From NCBI RefSeq assembly GCF_008806375.1, contig NZ_WAAT01000015.1:634-42907 (forward strand): a stretch of DNA of 42,274 nt. Direction: 5' to 3'. The number at the start of each line of letters is the position of its first letter. The stretch's first letter is position 1. Source of the DNA: Pseudotamlana haliotis (lineage in GTDB: Bacteria; Bacteroidota; Bacteroidia; Flavobacteriales; Flavobacteriaceae). The notes beneath the pieces were generated by a model that saw only the letters and a list, made by a program, of their open reading frames with translations, ran no database searches and was not told the origin of the DNA. Both the position numbers and the translations under genes were made by a program. This document shows, one piece after another, positions 14,915-24,753 of this stretch.

Positions 14915-17365
14915 CTATAGTTTTTTCGCGTTTTTCACCTTTTGGTTAGTCACCGCTATTTTAACAACATCACTCATATCGGTTACATAGTGAAAAGTTA
15001 AACCTTTTAAATATTCTGGTTTTATCTCCTCAATATCACGTCTATTATCTTCACACAATAAAATTTCTTTTATTCTTGCGCGTTTGGCTGCTAAAATCTT
15101 CTCCTTAATACCTCCAACTGGCAGCACTTTACCACGAAGAGTGATCTCGCCAGTCATGGCTAAATTGTTCTTCACTTTCTTTTGTGTAAATAAAGATACT
15201 AAAGACGTTAACATAGTAACACCAGCACTAGGTCCGTCTTTTGGCGTAGCCCCTTCCGGCACGTGAATGTGTACATTATATTTATCGAAAACAGAAGCGT
15301 CTATTCCGAAAGCATCGGCATTCGATTTGATGTATTCCATGGCAATGGTAGCCGACTCTTTCATGACCTTACCTAAATTCCCGGTAATGGTCAAACTACC
15401 TTTTCCTTTAGATAAAATAGACTCAATAAATAGTATATCACCACCAACACGTGTCCAAGCTAAACCTGTAACAACACCAGCAACGTTATTGTTTTCGTAT
15501 TTATCGCGTTCTAATTTAGGTCCGCCAAGAACTTCAATAATATCTTCGTTAGTCACTTTAATATTATAATCTTCTTCCATGGCAATGTTTTTGGCTGCAT
15601 AACGCACCATTTTTGCCACTTGTTTTTCTAAACCACGAACACCAGATTCACGTGTATAACCTTCAACAATTTTCTCTAATTGCGGTTTTCCGATTTTTAA
15701 ATCCTTATCACTTAAACCATGTTCTTTTAATTGTTTTGGAAGTAAATGACGTTTGGCAATTTCTACCTTTTCTTCAATGGTATAACCTGTTACATTGATA
15801 ATTTCCATACGGTCTAATAAAGCCGGCTGAATAGTAGACAAACTATTAGAAGTGGCTATAAACATCACTTTAGAAAGGTCGTAACCCATTTCTAAGAAAT
15901 TATCGTGAAACTCACTGTTTTGTTCTGGATCTAAAACTTCTAATAATGCAGAAGATGGATCACCTTGGTGAGAATTTGATAGTTTATCAATTTCATCTAA
16001 AACAAACACAGGGTTTGAGGTTCCTGCCTTTTTCAAACTCTGAATAATACGGCCTGGCATAGCACCAATGTAGGTTTTCCTATGTCCGCGAATTTCTGCT
16101 TCATCACGTAAACCACCTAATGAAATACGAACATACTCACGCCCTAAAGCTTCTGCTACCGATTTTCCTAATGAGGTTTTCCCAACCCCTGGAGGCCCAT
16201 AAAGACAAAGGATTGGTGATTTCATATCATTACGCAACTTCAAAACTGCAAGATATTCGATGATACGTCGTTTCACATCTTCTAATCCGAAGTGATCACG
16301 ATCTAGAACTTTCATGGCACGTTTTAAGTCAAATTTATCTTCTGAAAACTCATTCCAAGGCAATTCTAAAAACAGCTCCAAGTAGTTACGTTGAATAGAA
16401 TACTCGGCAACTTGCGGATTCATACGTTGCATTTTTGCAATCTCCTTCTCGAAATGCTTCGCTACTTTTTCATCCCACAGCTTATCTTTAGCTTTGGCTT
16501 TCATTTCTTCTATTTCCTGATCGTGACTCACACCGCCCAATTCTTCTTGGATGGTTTTCATTTGTTGATGCAAGAAATATTCACGTTGTTGCTGACTCAT
16601 ATCCATCTGAACCTTAGACTGAATATCATTCTTAAGTTCAAGTTTCTGGAATTCAACGTTCATATACTTTAAAGTCGCAAGCGCACGCTTTTTCAACTCG
16701 TTAATCTCTAAAAGCTCTTGTTTTTCAGCTACCGAAAGATTCATGTTAGAAGACACAAAATTCACTAAAAACGAATTGCTTTCGATGTTTTTGATTGCAA
16801 AAGACGCTTCACTAGGAATATTTGGGTTTTCCTTAATGATATCTAAGGCTAATTCTTTAATAGAATCAATAATAGCAGTAAACTCCTTGTTTTTTAAAGC
16901 TGGTTTGGCTTCAGGAATATCTCTAATCGTTGCCGTCATGTAAGGTTCTTCAGTAAGCACTTCGGCTACTTTAAAACGCTTTTTACCTTGAATAATTACG
17001 GTAACATTACCATCAGGCATTTTTAAAACACGTAAAATCTTGGCAACCGTCCCTGTTTCATGAATTTCTTGAGCTGAAGGATCTTCAACCGATTCGTCTT
17101 TCTGAGCTACTACTCCAATAACTTTTCCGCCTTTATTGGCATCATTTATCAGTTTAATAGACTTGTCACGTCCGGCTGTGATAGGAATAACCACCCCAGG
17201 AAACAACACGGTATTTCGTAAAGACAAAATTGGTAGTGTTTCTGGTAACTCTTCATTATTAATCGCTTCCTCATCTTCAGGGGTCATTAACGGGATTAAT
17301 TCTGCATTTTCATCAAACTCCTGTAATGACAAACTGTCAAGAGTTATAAAATTAGATTTCTTCAT
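14915..17365 (-). CDS. lon: ATP-dependent protease Lon
   Basis: 816 residues. Domains in order: LonN substrate-recognition domain (~40-240, [19 protein letters not shown]), helical linker, AAA+ ATPase (~330-560; Walker [15 protein letters not shown], Walker [12 protein letters not shown]), and a C-terminal S16 protease domain (~600-800) with the catalytic Ser in [12 protein letters not shown] and the catalytic Lys in [16 protein letters not shown]. It degrades misfolded and regulatory proteins in the cytoplasm as a hexamer. The acidic N-terminal ~38 residues are longer than in E. coli Lon, which is common in Bacteroidota. Single gene with its own terminator. I see no heat-shock-type operator upstream. 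Confidence 0.97.
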   Translation of the reverse strand: MKKSNFITLDSLSLQEFDENAELIPLMTPEDEEAINNEELPETLPILSLRNTVLFPGVVIPITAGRDKSIKLINDANKGGKVIGVVAQKDESVEDPSAQEIHETGTVAKILRVLKMPDGNVTVIIQGKKRFKVAEVLTEEPYMTATIRDIPEAKPALKNKEFTAIIDSIKELALDIIKENPNIPSEASFAIKNIESNSFLVNFVSSNMNLSVAEKQELLEINELKKRALATLKYMNVEFQKLELKNDIQSKVQMDMSQQQREYFLHQQMKTIQEELGGVSHDQEIEEMKAKAKDKLWDEKVAKHFEKEIAKMQRMNPQVAEYSIQRNYLELFLELPWNEFSEDKFDLKRAMKVLDRDHFGLEDVKRRIIEYLAVLKLRNDMKSPILCLYGPPGVGKTSLGKSVAEALGREYVRISLGGLRDEAEIRGHRKTYIGAMPGRIIQSLKKAGTSNPVFVLDEIDKLSNSHQGDPSSALLEVLDPEQNSEFHDNFLEMGYDLSKVMFIATSNSLSTIQPALLDRMEIINVTGYTIEEKVEIAKRHLLPKQLKEHGLSDKDLKIGKPQLEKIVEGYTRESGVRGLEKQVAKMVRYAAKNIAMEEDYNIKVTNEDIIEVLGGPKLERDKYENNNVAGVVTGLAWTRVGGDILFIESILSKGKGSLTITGNLGKVMKESATIAMEYIKSNADAFGIDASVFDKYNVHIHVPEGATPKDGPSAGVTMLTSLVSLFTQKKVKNNLAMTGEITLRGKVLPVGGIKEKILAAKRARIKEILLCEDNRRDIEEIKPEYLKGLTFHYVTDMSDVVKIAVTNQKVKNAKKL

Positions 17366-17532
17366 ATATTATTTTAGGTCAATCTGTCATTAAAGACCAA
17401 ATCAACCATTTTTTTGATTCTTAAATAAAATATTTATTTTATTGAATATCAGCAATTTACTAAACGCTAATGATATTCTGTAGTAGTATAAATTCAATAC
17501 TTATGCCATAATAGTAAGGCTAAAAAGATCTC

Positions 17533-17559
17533 AAATGATTCATGTGCCCAAAATCATTT
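17533..17559 (-). terminator. Weak candidate terminator of the rhomboid gene
   Basis: 8-bp inverted repeat AAATGATT / AATCATTT with an 11-nt loop, then TTTTT on the minus strand after a short spacer. The 208-bp gap (17366-17573) holds no gene. Confidence 0.4.
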
Positions 17560-17573
17560 AAAAGTAAAAAGTC

Positions 17574-18224
17574 TTACAACTTCCCTGTTCTTTTCAAAAT
17601 GTATAACAAAACAATAGGTAAAGCCAACAAAGCTATCATTAATAGATTGGTTTGAAAAAGCCAAGGAGCTAAAAGTAATGTGATTAAATAGCCACCAACA
17701 GCACCTCCAAAGTGCGCATCATGGCCGATATTTCCAATGCTGTTTTTCATACCATAAATAGAATATAGTAAATAGCCTATTCCGAAAAGATACGCCGGAA
17801 TAGCAATTGGAATAAAGAAAAACATGAGTTTCATACCTGGTTGCAACAAAATCGCTGAATATATAATTCCTGAAACCGCACCACTTGCCCCTACGGCGCT
17901 ATATTGAAATTCATTTTTATGAAAGTAATAAGACAATAAATTCCCTAGAAGCAAGCTTCCTATATAAATGACAATAAATGGAAACGCTCCTAAATTATTA
18001 ATAACCACATCAGCAAAAAAATACAAAGACAGCATATTGAAAATCAAATGCTGTGTGTCGGCATGTAAAAATCCAGCACTAAACATTCTAATTTTCTCCC
18101 CTTTTTGAATAGCTCCAATATGGAATTTATATTTTTCAAAAAAATTATAATCACCAAAACCTTTATAGGATATGATTGCATTGGCTACAATGATGATAAT
18201 AGTGACTAAGCTTAAATTGTCCAT
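17574..18224 (-). CDS. Rhomboid-family intramembrane serine protease
   Basis: 216 residues with about six hydrophobic segments. Seen: the L1/TM2 region GFLHADTQHLIFNMLSLYFF (~50-69; HxxxN-type pattern), the catalytic Ser motif GASGAVSGIIYS (~112-123), and the catalytic His in DAHFGGAVGGYLITLL (~168-183). These are the Ser-His dyad and glycine-packing motifs of active rhomboids. Known: rhomboids cut transmembrane substrates inside the inner membrane; the natural substrates here are unknown. It is divergent from the acyltransferase gene at 18288, with only 63 bp between the starts. Confidence 0.93.
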   Translation of the reverse strand: MDNLSLVTIIIIVANAIISYKGFGDYNFFEKYKFHIGAIQKGEKIRMFSAGFLHADTQHLIFNMLSLYFFADVVINNLGAFPFIVIYIGSLLLGNLLSYYFHKNEFQYSAVGASGAVSGIIYSAILLQPGMKLMFFFIPIAIPAYLFGIGYLLYSIYGMKNSIGNIGHDAHFGGAVGGYLITLLLAPWLFQTNLLMIALLALPIVLLYILKRTGKL

Positions 18225-18255
18225 AAAGGATTTAAAGTTTAAATAGGATTTAACA

Positions 18256-18263
18256 TATATTTG
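18256..18263 (+). promoter_or_regulatory. Candidate -7 box for the acyltransferase gene
   Basis: TATATTTG, an exact TAnnTTTG match, 24 bp before the ATG at 18288, in the short divergent spacer. The -33 element is unclear (TTT at 22 bp). Confidence 0.5.
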
Positions 18264-18287
18264 CTACTGCAAATCTAAAATTAATTA

Positions 18288-19172
18288 ATGCATTTACTAG
18301 CTTATATTATTGTTTATCCTTTATTGTGGATAATTTCTATTCAACCATTTAGGATACTGTATTTTATATCGGATATGGTATTTGTTTTAGTTTACCATAT
18401 TATTGGGTACCGCAAAAAAGTGGTTACAGAGAACTTGAAGTTGGTATTTCCTGAAAAATCTGAAAAGGATATTCTGGCCATTCGAAAAAAATTCTACAAA
18501 CATATGTGTGATATGTTTCTTGAAATGGCTAAAACCATGACTATTTCTAGAAAGGCCTTACAAAAACGTTTTATCCTTAAAAACCCTGAAGCTTTTAAAG
18601 AAATTGAAAAGGGCGATAAAAGCATCCTACTTATGTTTGGACATTATGCTAGCTGGGAATGGGTTTTAGAACTTCAAAATCAAACATCGCTTCCTGGTTT
18701 TGGGGTTTACAAAAAACTTAATAATAAGTATTTTGATCGCTTAGTGCGAAATATTAGAGCCAAATACAACACCACATTAATTACTACTAAAGAAACCGTA
18801 AGTACTATAAACCATAATGAAGCTAAAGGTCTTAAAAGCGTTATTGCCTTTTTAAGTGATCAATCGCCTAGACTTTCTAAAGATGTATATTGGGGAGAAT
18901 TTATGGGAATAGAAGTACCTTGTTTTACTGGTGCCGAGCGTATTGCCAAAAAATTGGACCTAACCATTGCCTTTTTAAAAGTCAACAAAGTAAAACGTGG
19001 TTATTACGAATCGGAATTCATTCTATTATCGGAAAACCCTAAAGAGTTTCCAGACTATGAGCTAACAGACATGTTTTTACGTGAGGTAGAAAAACAAATT
19101 TACGAGGCGCCAGAGTATTATTTCTGGACACACAAACGTTTCAAACATAGGAACAAGAAACCTACAAAATAA
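18288..19172 (+). CDS. LpxL/HtrB-family lysophospholipid (lipid A) acyltransferase
   Basis: 294 residues. An N-terminal hydrophobic segment (MHLLAYIIVYPLLWIISIQP) and a second helix anchor it to the inner membrane. The catalytic HX4E motif is intact in GHYASWEW (~residues 120-127), and DQSPRL and GIEVPCFTGAERIAKKL follow in the usual order. Known: family members add secondary acyl chains to lipid A or to related acyl carriers. In Bacteroidota several paralogues exist, some of which make aminolipids, so the exact acceptor is uncertain. It is a single gene with a strong terminator, divergent from rhomboid. Confidence 0.9.
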   Translation: MHLLAYIIVYPLLWIISIQPFRILYFISDMVFVLVYHIIGYRKKVVTENLKLVFPEKSEKDILAIRKKFYKHMCDMFLEMAKTMTISRKALQKRFILKNPEAFKEIEKGDKSILLMFGHYASWEWVLELQNQTSLPGFGVYKKLNNKYFDRLVRNIRAKYNTTLITTKETVSTINHNEAKGLKSVIAFLSDQSPRLSKDVYWGEFMGIEVPCFTGAERIAKKLDLTIAFLKVNKVKRGYYESEFILLSENPKEFPDYELTDMFLREVEKQIYEAPEYYFWTHKRFKHRNKKPTK

Positions 19173-19180
19173 CTAAAATA

Positions 19181-19232
19181 AAAAAGCTGTTTAAAAAGAA
19201 AATTATACTTCACTTTTTAAACAGCTTTTTTT
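19181..19232. terminator. Bidirectional terminator between acyltransferase gene and glmM
   Basis: 18-base perfect arms AAAAAGCTGTTTAAAAAG (19181-19198) and CTTTTTAAACAGCTTTTT (19213-19230) around a 14-nt loop, with T-run on both strands, between convergent genes. Confidence 0.9.
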
Positions 19233-19245
19233 AAGGTTTTATAAT

Positions 19246-20637
19246 TTACAGAGTCTTTGCTATCTCACCTAATTCAGCAATAAACTTATCACCTAAAGTA
19301 TCGGCTTCATCTTGCGATTTAGCTTCCGTATATATTCTAATAATAGGTTCTGTATTACTTTTTCTTAAGTGTACCCAGCTTTCTGCGAAATCGATTTTAA
19401 CACCATCAATAGTGGTTAGTTCTTCATTTTTATAGCGGATAGCAATTTCTTTTAAAATGCCATCAACATCTAAACCAGGCGTTAATTCAATCTTCTTTTT
19501 ACCCATAAAGTAACTTGGATATGTTTTTCTAAGTTCACTCACTTTCATTTTTTTGTCAGCTAACAAACTTAAAAATAAAGCCACCCCAACTAAGGCATCA
19601 CGACCATAATGTGAATCTGGATAAATAATACCACCATTTCCTTCACCACCAATAACAACTTTGTTCTTTTTCATGAGGTTTACCACATTCACTTCACCTA
19701 CAGCACTCGCTTCATACATACCGCCATGCTTTTCGGTAACATCACGAAGGGCTCGAGTCGAACTCATATTACTCACCGTATTACCAGGTGTTCTACTCAA
19801 AACGTAGTCGGCGCAAGCTACTAAAGTGTATTCTTCGCCAAACATCTCACCATTTTCATCCATAAAAGCTAAACGATCAACATCAGGATCGACAACAATA
19901 CCTAAATCGGCATTATGCTTTTTAACAGCTTCCGATAAATCGGTTAAATGTTCCTTTAAAGGCTCTGGATTATGTGGAAACTCGCCATTAGGCTCGCAGT
20001 ATAATTTGATCACTTCAACACCTAAACGCTCTAATAATAACGGAATAGCAATCCCTCCTGTTGAATTCACACCGTCAACAACCACTTTAAAACGCTCCGA
20101 TTCAATAGCGCCAACGTTTACTAAATCTAAGTCTAATACTTCTATAATATGTAAATCGATGTATGCTTTATTCTTCGTGATTTTACCAAGACTATCTACA
20201 TCAGCAAAATTTATGGCATCACCTTCGGCAATTTCAAGAATTTTAGCGCCTTCAACAGCATTTAAAAACTCACCTTTATCATTTAAAAGTTTTAAAGCAT
20301 TCCATTGTTTTGGGTTGTGACTTGCCGTTAGAATAATCCCTCCATCGGCAACTTCCATGGGTACAGCTACTTCCACAGTAGGTGTCGTTGAGAGTCCGAC
20401 GTCAACTACGTCAATCCCCAACCCGATTAGGGTGTTCATGACTAAATTCTGAATCATCTTACCCGAAATTCGTGCATCACGACCTACAACCACTTTGTAG
20501 TGTTCTTTATTACGTTGTTGTTTTAACCAAACCCCGTAAGCCGAAGCAAATTTTACAGCGTCAATTGGTGTTAAATTTTCACCAACCGCACCACCTATAG
20601 TTCCTCTAATGCCTGAAATTGATTTTATAAGTGTCAT
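19246..20637 (-). CDS. glmM: Phosphoglucosamine mutase (phosphohexomutase superfamily)
   Basis: 463 residues. Seen: the phosphoserine active-site loop TASHNPKQWNALKLLN (~100-115), the metal-binding DPDVDRLAF (~249-257), the sugar-specificity loop GGEGNGGIIYPDSHYGRDAL (~330-349), and the phosphate-binding VHLRKSNTEPIIRIYTEA near the C-terminus (~425-442). It interconverts glucosamine 6-phosphate and 1-phosphate for UDP-GlcNAc, hence peptidoglycan and lipid A. The N-terminus is MTLIKSISGIRGTIGG, as in Bacteroidota GlmM. The superfamily also contains phosphomannomutases, and the GEGNGG loop favours GlmM or a bifunctional enzyme. Single gene read towards the acyltransferase terminator. Confidence 0.9.
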   Translation of the reverse strand: MTLIKSISGIRGTIGGAVGENLTPIDAVKFASAYGVWLKQQRNKEHYKVVVGRDARISGKMIQNLVMNTLIGLGIDVVDVGLSTTPTVEVAVPMEVADGGIILTASHNPKQWNALKLLNDKGEFLNAVEGAKILEIAEGDAINFADVDSLGKITKNKAYIDLHIIEVLDLDLVNVGAIESERFKVVVDGVNSTGGIAIPLLLERLGVEVIKLYCEPNGEFPHNPEPLKEHLTDLSEAVKKHNADLGIVVDPDVDRLAFMDENGEMFGEEYTLVACADYVLSRTPGNTVSNMSSTRALRDVTEKHGGMYEASAVGEVNVVNLMKKNKVVIGGEGNGGIIYPDSHYGRDALVGVALFLSLLADKKMKVSELRKTYPSYFMGKKKIELTPGLDVDGILKEIAIRYKNEELTTIDGVKIDFAESWVHLRKSNTEPIIRIYTEAKSQDEADTLGDKFIAELGEIAKTL

Positions 20638-20828
20638 ATGTTTTTATATTGACTATTGATTAATTAATAGTGTTTATTGTTGATTTTTATGTTGTATTCA
20701 AATAAAAAAGCCTCAGTACCCTACTACAACAAAAACTTAAAGATTAGAGTACATAAACTATGTATTTCCGAAACAAATATAGTATTTCAAAATCGGAATT
20801 CTTAAAAGGGAATTCGTAAATTTCCCAA

Positions 20829-21422
20829 ATGAATTATTTAGCGCACATCTATCTTTCGGGGGAAAATGAATTGGTTACTATAGGAAACTTTATTGCCGAT
20901 GGCGTTAAGGGAAAAAAGTACATGCAGTTCCCTAAAGAAATTCAAACCGGAATCTTGCTACATCGACATATAGACACTTTTACCGATGCACATCCAACGG
21001 TAAGGTTAAGCACAAAAAGGCTTCATAAAAAATACGGGCACTATTCAGGTGTGATTGTAGATATATTATATGATCATTTTTTAGCCAAAAACTGGCAGCA
21101 ATATTCCGACACGCCGCTAATTGAGTATACCGAGAATTTTTACAATGCCTTGGAAGCGCATTACGATATTTTACCACTTAATATTCAAAAGCTTCTACCC
21201 TACATGCTCACCGATAACTGGCTATTAAGCTACGCCTCTATTGAAGGCATTTCTAGAGTTTTAGATGGTATGAACAGACGCACTAAAAACCGATCTGGTA
21301 TGAATGAAGCTGTCTTTGAACTACAAGAGTATTATAATGAGTTTGAAGCTGAGTTTTCTTCGTTTTTTGATGAATTAATTCGCTCTTCAAAACAAAAGCT
21401 TGACGCACTAAATAGCATATAA
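20829..21422 (+). CDS. acpH: Acyl carrier protein phosphodiesterase-like protein (AcpH/DUF479)
   Basis: 197 residues. Seen: MNYLAHIYLSGENELVTIGN, FIADGVKGKKY, GILLHRHIDTFTDAHP with the conserved RHIDxFTDxHP metal-binding pattern (~40-56), and VIVDILYDHFLAKNW with the D-x-x-x-D-H pair (~76-90). This is the HD-like family that includes E. coli AcpH, which removes 4'-phosphopantetheine from acyl carrier protein. Many Bacteroidota members are unverified. Its TAA stop is followed directly by the ATG of the gamma-glutamyltransferase gene, so the two form one transcript. The start is 6 bp after a weak TAAATTTC box (20817-20824), which would make a near-leaderless mRNA. Confidence 0.85.
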   Translation: MNYLAHIYLSGENELVTIGNFIADGVKGKKYMQFPKEIQTGILLHRHIDTFTDAHPTVRLSTKRLHKKYGHYSGVIVDILYDHFLAKNWQQYSDTPLIEYTENFYNALEAHYDILPLNIQKLLPYMLTDNWLLSYASIEGISRVLDGMNRRTKNRSGMNEAVFELQEYYNEFEAEFSSFFDELIRSSKQKLDALNSI

Positions 21423-23105
21423 ATGAAAAATATACATATTGTTTTAGTAGCACTTCTTACCCTAATATATTCATGTAAAAAAAACATTAAAAGAGGCTTA
21501 GTCACTAAAAACGCTATGGTAGTTTCAGCCCGTGTAGAAGCTTCTAAAATAGGTAGTGATATATTAGAAAAAGGCGGTAATGCTTTTGATGCCATGGTGG
21601 CCACACAACTAGCACTAGCTGTAGTGTACCCTTGTGCTGGTAATATTGGAGGTGGTGGTTTTATGGTCTACAGAAAGGCTAATGGTGACATTGGAAGTTT
21701 AGATTTCAGGGAAAAAGCACCAAAAGCAGCAACAAAAGATATGTATTTAGATTCCTTAGGTCATATTATTCCAGATAAAAGTATTAAAGGCGCTATGGCT
21801 GTTGGCGTTCCAGGCACCGTAGCCGGTATTATGGCCGTACATGAAAAACTTGGTTCTCTACCTCTTGAAACCATTATAAAACCAGTTATAGAGCTCGCCG
21901 AAAAAGGTTATATCATTTCTAAAAGTCAGGAAAAACGATTTAGAGACAAACAAACTGATTTTAAAGACGTTAATAAAGACTCCATATTATTCATTAACAA
22001 CTTTAAGCCCGGAGATACTTTAAAACAACCTGCCTTAGCTAAAACTTTAAAAGCGATTATGAATCACGGTAAGGCGGAATTCTACAAAGGTGAAATGGCT
22101 AAAACTTTGGTTAGGTTTATTCAAAATAACGGTGGTATTGTTTCTGAAGAAGACATGGCTAATTATGAAGTGCAATGGCGCCGCCCTATCACTTTTAATT
22201 ACGATGATTTGAGGATTATTTCCATGGCACCACCTTCAAGTGGCGGTATTTGCTTGGGACAAATTATGAAAATGATAGAACCTTACGATCTTCATGACAT
22301 GGGGCACAATACTCTAAAAAGCATTCAAATAATTACCGAGGCTGAAAAACGTGCTTACGCCGATAGAAGTTATTACTTAGGAGACCCCGATTTTGTTAAT
22401 ATCCCCACTAAAAAACTGCTTGACACCTCGTATCTTAATCATAGAATGTCCGATTTTTCATTTAACAAGTCAACGCCTTCCGAAACTATTTCACATGGTA
22501 ATGTACAAGTTATTGAAAGCAATGAAACCACACATTATTCCATTATAGATCAATTCGGCAACGCAGTTTCCACTACAACCACTTTAAACTCATATTATGG
22601 TTCCAAACTCTATTGCAGTGAACTAGGGTTCTTTTTAAATAATGAAATGGACGATTTTAGCAGTAAACCTGGTATTCCTAATCTATTTGGACTCATAGGA
22701 GCTGAAGCCAACAGTATTGCTCCCGAAAAACGCATGCTTAGTTCTATGACCCCTACCATAGTTGAAAAAAATGGTGAGTTATTCATGGCTGTTGGTACCC
22801 CAGGAGGTTCTACGATAATTACATCGGTGCTACAAACCATACTCAATGTTCATGAGTTTGGTATGGGCATGCAGGAAGCCGTAAATGCCCCACGGTTTCA
22901 TCATCAATGGTTACCAGACGTTATCACTATGGAGCCGAATTCATTTGATAAAAGCGTTATAAACCAACTTGAAATTTTAGGTTATAAAATAAAAGAAGGA
23001 GAATCTATTATTATAGGTAAAGTAGACGGTATTCTAGTTACGGAAGATCATTCTTACGAGGGAGGTGCCGATCATCGAGGTGATGATACCGCCGTAGGAT
23101 TTTAA
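21423..23105 (+). CDS. ggt: Gamma-glutamyltransferase (glutathione hydrolase), lipoprotein
   Basis: 560 residues with a lipoprotein signal: hydrophobic residues ~3-16 and lipobox LIYSC (Cys ~17). Then GLVTKNAMVVSARVEASKIG, FDAMVATQLALAVVYPCAGN-IGGGGF, and the autocleavage site NETTHYSIIDQFGNAVSTTT (~360-380), where the first Thr of TTHYS becomes the nucleophile of the small subunit; the C-terminal GTPGGSTIITSVLQ motif is also present. Known: it cleaves gamma-glutamyl bonds of glutathione and related peptides, in the periplasm or at the membrane. The ATG abuts the acpH stop with no gap. No lid-loop truncation or frameshift is seen. Confidence 0.94.
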   Translation: MKNIHIVLVALLTLIYSCKKNIKRGLVTKNAMVVSARVEASKIGSDILEKGGNAFDAMVATQLALAVVYPCAGNIGGGGFMVYRKANGDIGSLDFREKAPKAATKDMYLDSLGHIIPDKSIKGAMAVGVPGTVAGIMAVHEKLGSLPLETIIKPVIELAEKGYIISKSQEKRFRDKQTDFKDVNKDSILFINNFKPGDTLKQPALAKTLKAIMNHGKAEFYKGEMAKTLVRFIQNNGGIVSEEDMANYEVQWRRPITFNYDDLRIISMAPPSSGGICLGQIMKMIEPYDLHDMGHNTLKSIQIITEAEKRAYADRSYYLGDPDFVNIPTKKLLDTSYLNHRMSDFSFNKSTPSETISHGNVQVIESNETTHYSIIDQFGNAVSTTTTLNSYYGSKLYCSELGFFLNNEMDDFSSKPGIPNLFGLIGAEANSIAPEKRMLSSMTPTIVEKNGELFMAVGTPGGSTIITSVLQTILNVHEFGMGMQEAVNAPRFHHQWLPDVITMEPNSFDKSVINQLEILGYKIKEGESIIIGKVDGILVTEDHSYEGGADHRGDDTAVGF

Positions 23106-23173
23106 TTAATTTACTATCTTTAAAAGGATGTAATTAGTAAATTAGACCTAACCAAGCCCTAAAAAAACATTTT

Positions 23174-23893
23174 ATGCCAAAAAAATCAACTAAAGTATTT
23201 AAAATTATAGCCGGTGTCATTATTTTTTTCACTCTTCCTAGTTTACTTTTTTTCGGTTTCCTTTATTTTAAATATAATGAAGATCTACCTACCGGGGTTC
23301 AGGGAGAAACTGCCGACCAATTAGCCCATAATATGCTAGAGGCTTTAAATTACGAAGCCTACAAAAACACAGATCACATTGAATGGACCTTTAAAAAACG
23401 TCACCATTATAAGTGGGATAAAAAAAATAACATCTGCGAAGTATATTGGAAATCCTATCGGGTGGTTTTAGATTTAAATAATAAAGAAAACACTAAAGTT
23501 TATATTCAAGGTTTTATAAATCAGAGTGAATTAGCACCAGAACTTATTGAAACAGCTACCAACTATTTTAACAACGATTCCTTTTGGCTCGTCGCTCCAT
23601 ATAAGGTTTTTGACAAAGGCGTGGAGCGCCGATTGGTTAAAACTACAAACAATGATGCCTTATTAGTTACTTACACTTCTGGAGGCTCTACCCCTGGCGA
23701 TTCGTATTTATGGTTAATGGATGATGATTATAAACCGGTCGCATTTAAAATGTGGACTTCTATTTTACCTATCGATGGATTAGAAGCTTCATGGAACCGA
23801 TGGAAAACGACTGAAACTGGAGCACAACTCCCCGAATTTCATAAAATGTTGTTTTTAGGTCTAGAAATCACTGATATTAAGGGATATAACTAA
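23174..23893 (+). CDS. Membrane-anchored envelope protein with LolA-like features, unknown function
   Basis: 239 residues. A single N-terminal transmembrane or uncleaved signal anchor (~8-30, IIAGVIIFFTLPSLLFFGFL) is followed by a periplasmic domain. Not recognised as a named protein. Seen: strand-rich sequence with HIEWTFKKRHHYKWDKKNN, TYTSGGSTPGDSYLWLMDDD and KPVAFKMWTSILPIDGLEA, a pattern like the half-barrel of LolA/LppX-type lipid carriers (inference from strand pattern only). It lies 68 bp after ggt on the same strand and may be co-transcribed. A weak TATCTTTA box lies in the spacer. Confidence 0.75.
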   Translation: MPKKSTKVFKIIAGVIIFFTLPSLLFFGFLYFKYNEDLPTGVQGETADQLAHNMLEALNYEAYKNTDHIEWTFKKRHHYKWDKKNNICEVYWKSYRVVLDLNNKENTKVYIQGFINQSELAPELIETATNYFNNDSFWLVAPYKVFDKGVERRLVKTTNNDALLVTYTSGGSTPGDSYLWLMDDDYKPVAFKMWTSILPIDGLEASWNRWKTTETGAQLPEFHKMLFLGLEITDIKGYN

Positions 23894-24280
23894 ATCATTA
23901 AATTAAAATTCTTTGCTTTTTTTATTGAATAATAAGAAATACTCAGTAATGAAGTATGAGTAGCGACATAAAACTGTTAAAGTTTGTTAATTTTTTACAA
24001 ATTTTTAAAAATCAACAACCCTACAAATTAGGATACCATCACATTACTTTTATGGTAATAATTCCACTTACCCATCCAAAAGACACCCCTAAAATTTATA
24101 AAAGATTTTTTATGGATACCTATACCCTAAAATTTATATCCCTCGCATAAAATTAGCCAATAATTAACAATTGTTAAGGACTTCAAAACGGATTTTAACA
24201 GCCTGTTTTTCTTGTGTACTTTAGTACAAGATTTAAGTAAAGCACTTAAACAGACCCATAAATTTTAATATTATAGTCCT
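23894..24280. other. 387-bp gap with no supported gene
   Basis: AT-rich. A 64-codon frame at 23956-24150 has no recognisable domain and poor coding character. The inverted repeat at 24210-24231 is the only structure I see. Confidence 0.5.
24210..24231. promoter_or_regulatory. Palindromic site upstream of the 24281 gene
   Basis: TCTTGT and ACAAGA arms flank an inner GTAC-TTTA-GTAC inverted repeat, about 50 bp before the ATG. Could be an operator or a short hairpin in the leader. Confidence 0.35.
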
Positions 24281-24640
24281 ATGAAAAAATTAACTTTTTT
24301 ATTGTTTTTAGCCTTTGGTTTTTCTTTTGCGAACACTACAAATCCAATTAGTCAAGATGTTCAAGTTGGTGATGAGCTTGTGATTAACGTTCAAAAAGCA
24401 GACAAGTTCAATCATGTTGATTTCCCTAGACTTAATTTTATTGTAAAACGTGGGGGTATTGGAAACTATAGCAGTGTAGATGGAGAAGTTGTTGTGGTAA
24501 AAAATGTAACAACTAACAATCAAGGTAACACACAAGTCACTTTAGAACGTAAAAATGGAAAGAAATTCTTCGGTTATTTAAACGCTGTAGATGCCGATTT
24601 AACGAAAGCCTTAAATTCTGGCGAAATATCTAAAAAATAA
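24281..24640 (+). CDS. Small secreted protein, unknown function
   Basis: 119 residues. N-terminal signal peptide MKKLTFLLFLAFGFSFANTT (cleavage likely after SFA). The mature part is short and strand-rich (VQVGDELVINVQKADK, LNFIVKRGGIGNYSSVDGEV, NTQVTLERKNGKKFFGYLNA) and ends in Lys. No cysteine and no known domain. Single gene with its own strong terminator, so it is probably a real, separately expressed periplasmic or secreted protein. Function not assigned. Confidence 0.72.
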   Translation: MKKLTFLLFLAFGFSFANTTNPISQDVQVGDELVINVQKADKFNHVDFPRLNFIVKRGGIGNYSSVDGEVVVVKNVTTNNQGNTQVTLERKNGKKFFGYLNAVDADLTKALNSGEISKK

Positions 24641-24690
24641 TTAAAAGTTTTAGATTATAAGAATTAGTCCTCATATACTACATAAACTTG

Positions 24691-24734
24691 AAAAAGGATT
24701 ACTTTATTTCCAAATAAGGTAATCCTTTTTTTTT
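24691..24734. terminator. Bidirectional terminator between 24281 gene and the Tudor-like gene
   Basis: 19-base arms at 24691-24709 and 24712-24730 are complementary apart from one G-U pair, with a minimal loop, followed by T-run on both strands, between convergent genes. Confidence 0.88.
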
Positions 24735-24753
24735 GAAGTCTACTGAAATAATT

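Noticed and set aside
23956-24150. 64-codon open frame in the gap after the 23174 gene
   Set aside because: Low-complexity AT-rich translation, no recognisable motif, and no conserved context.
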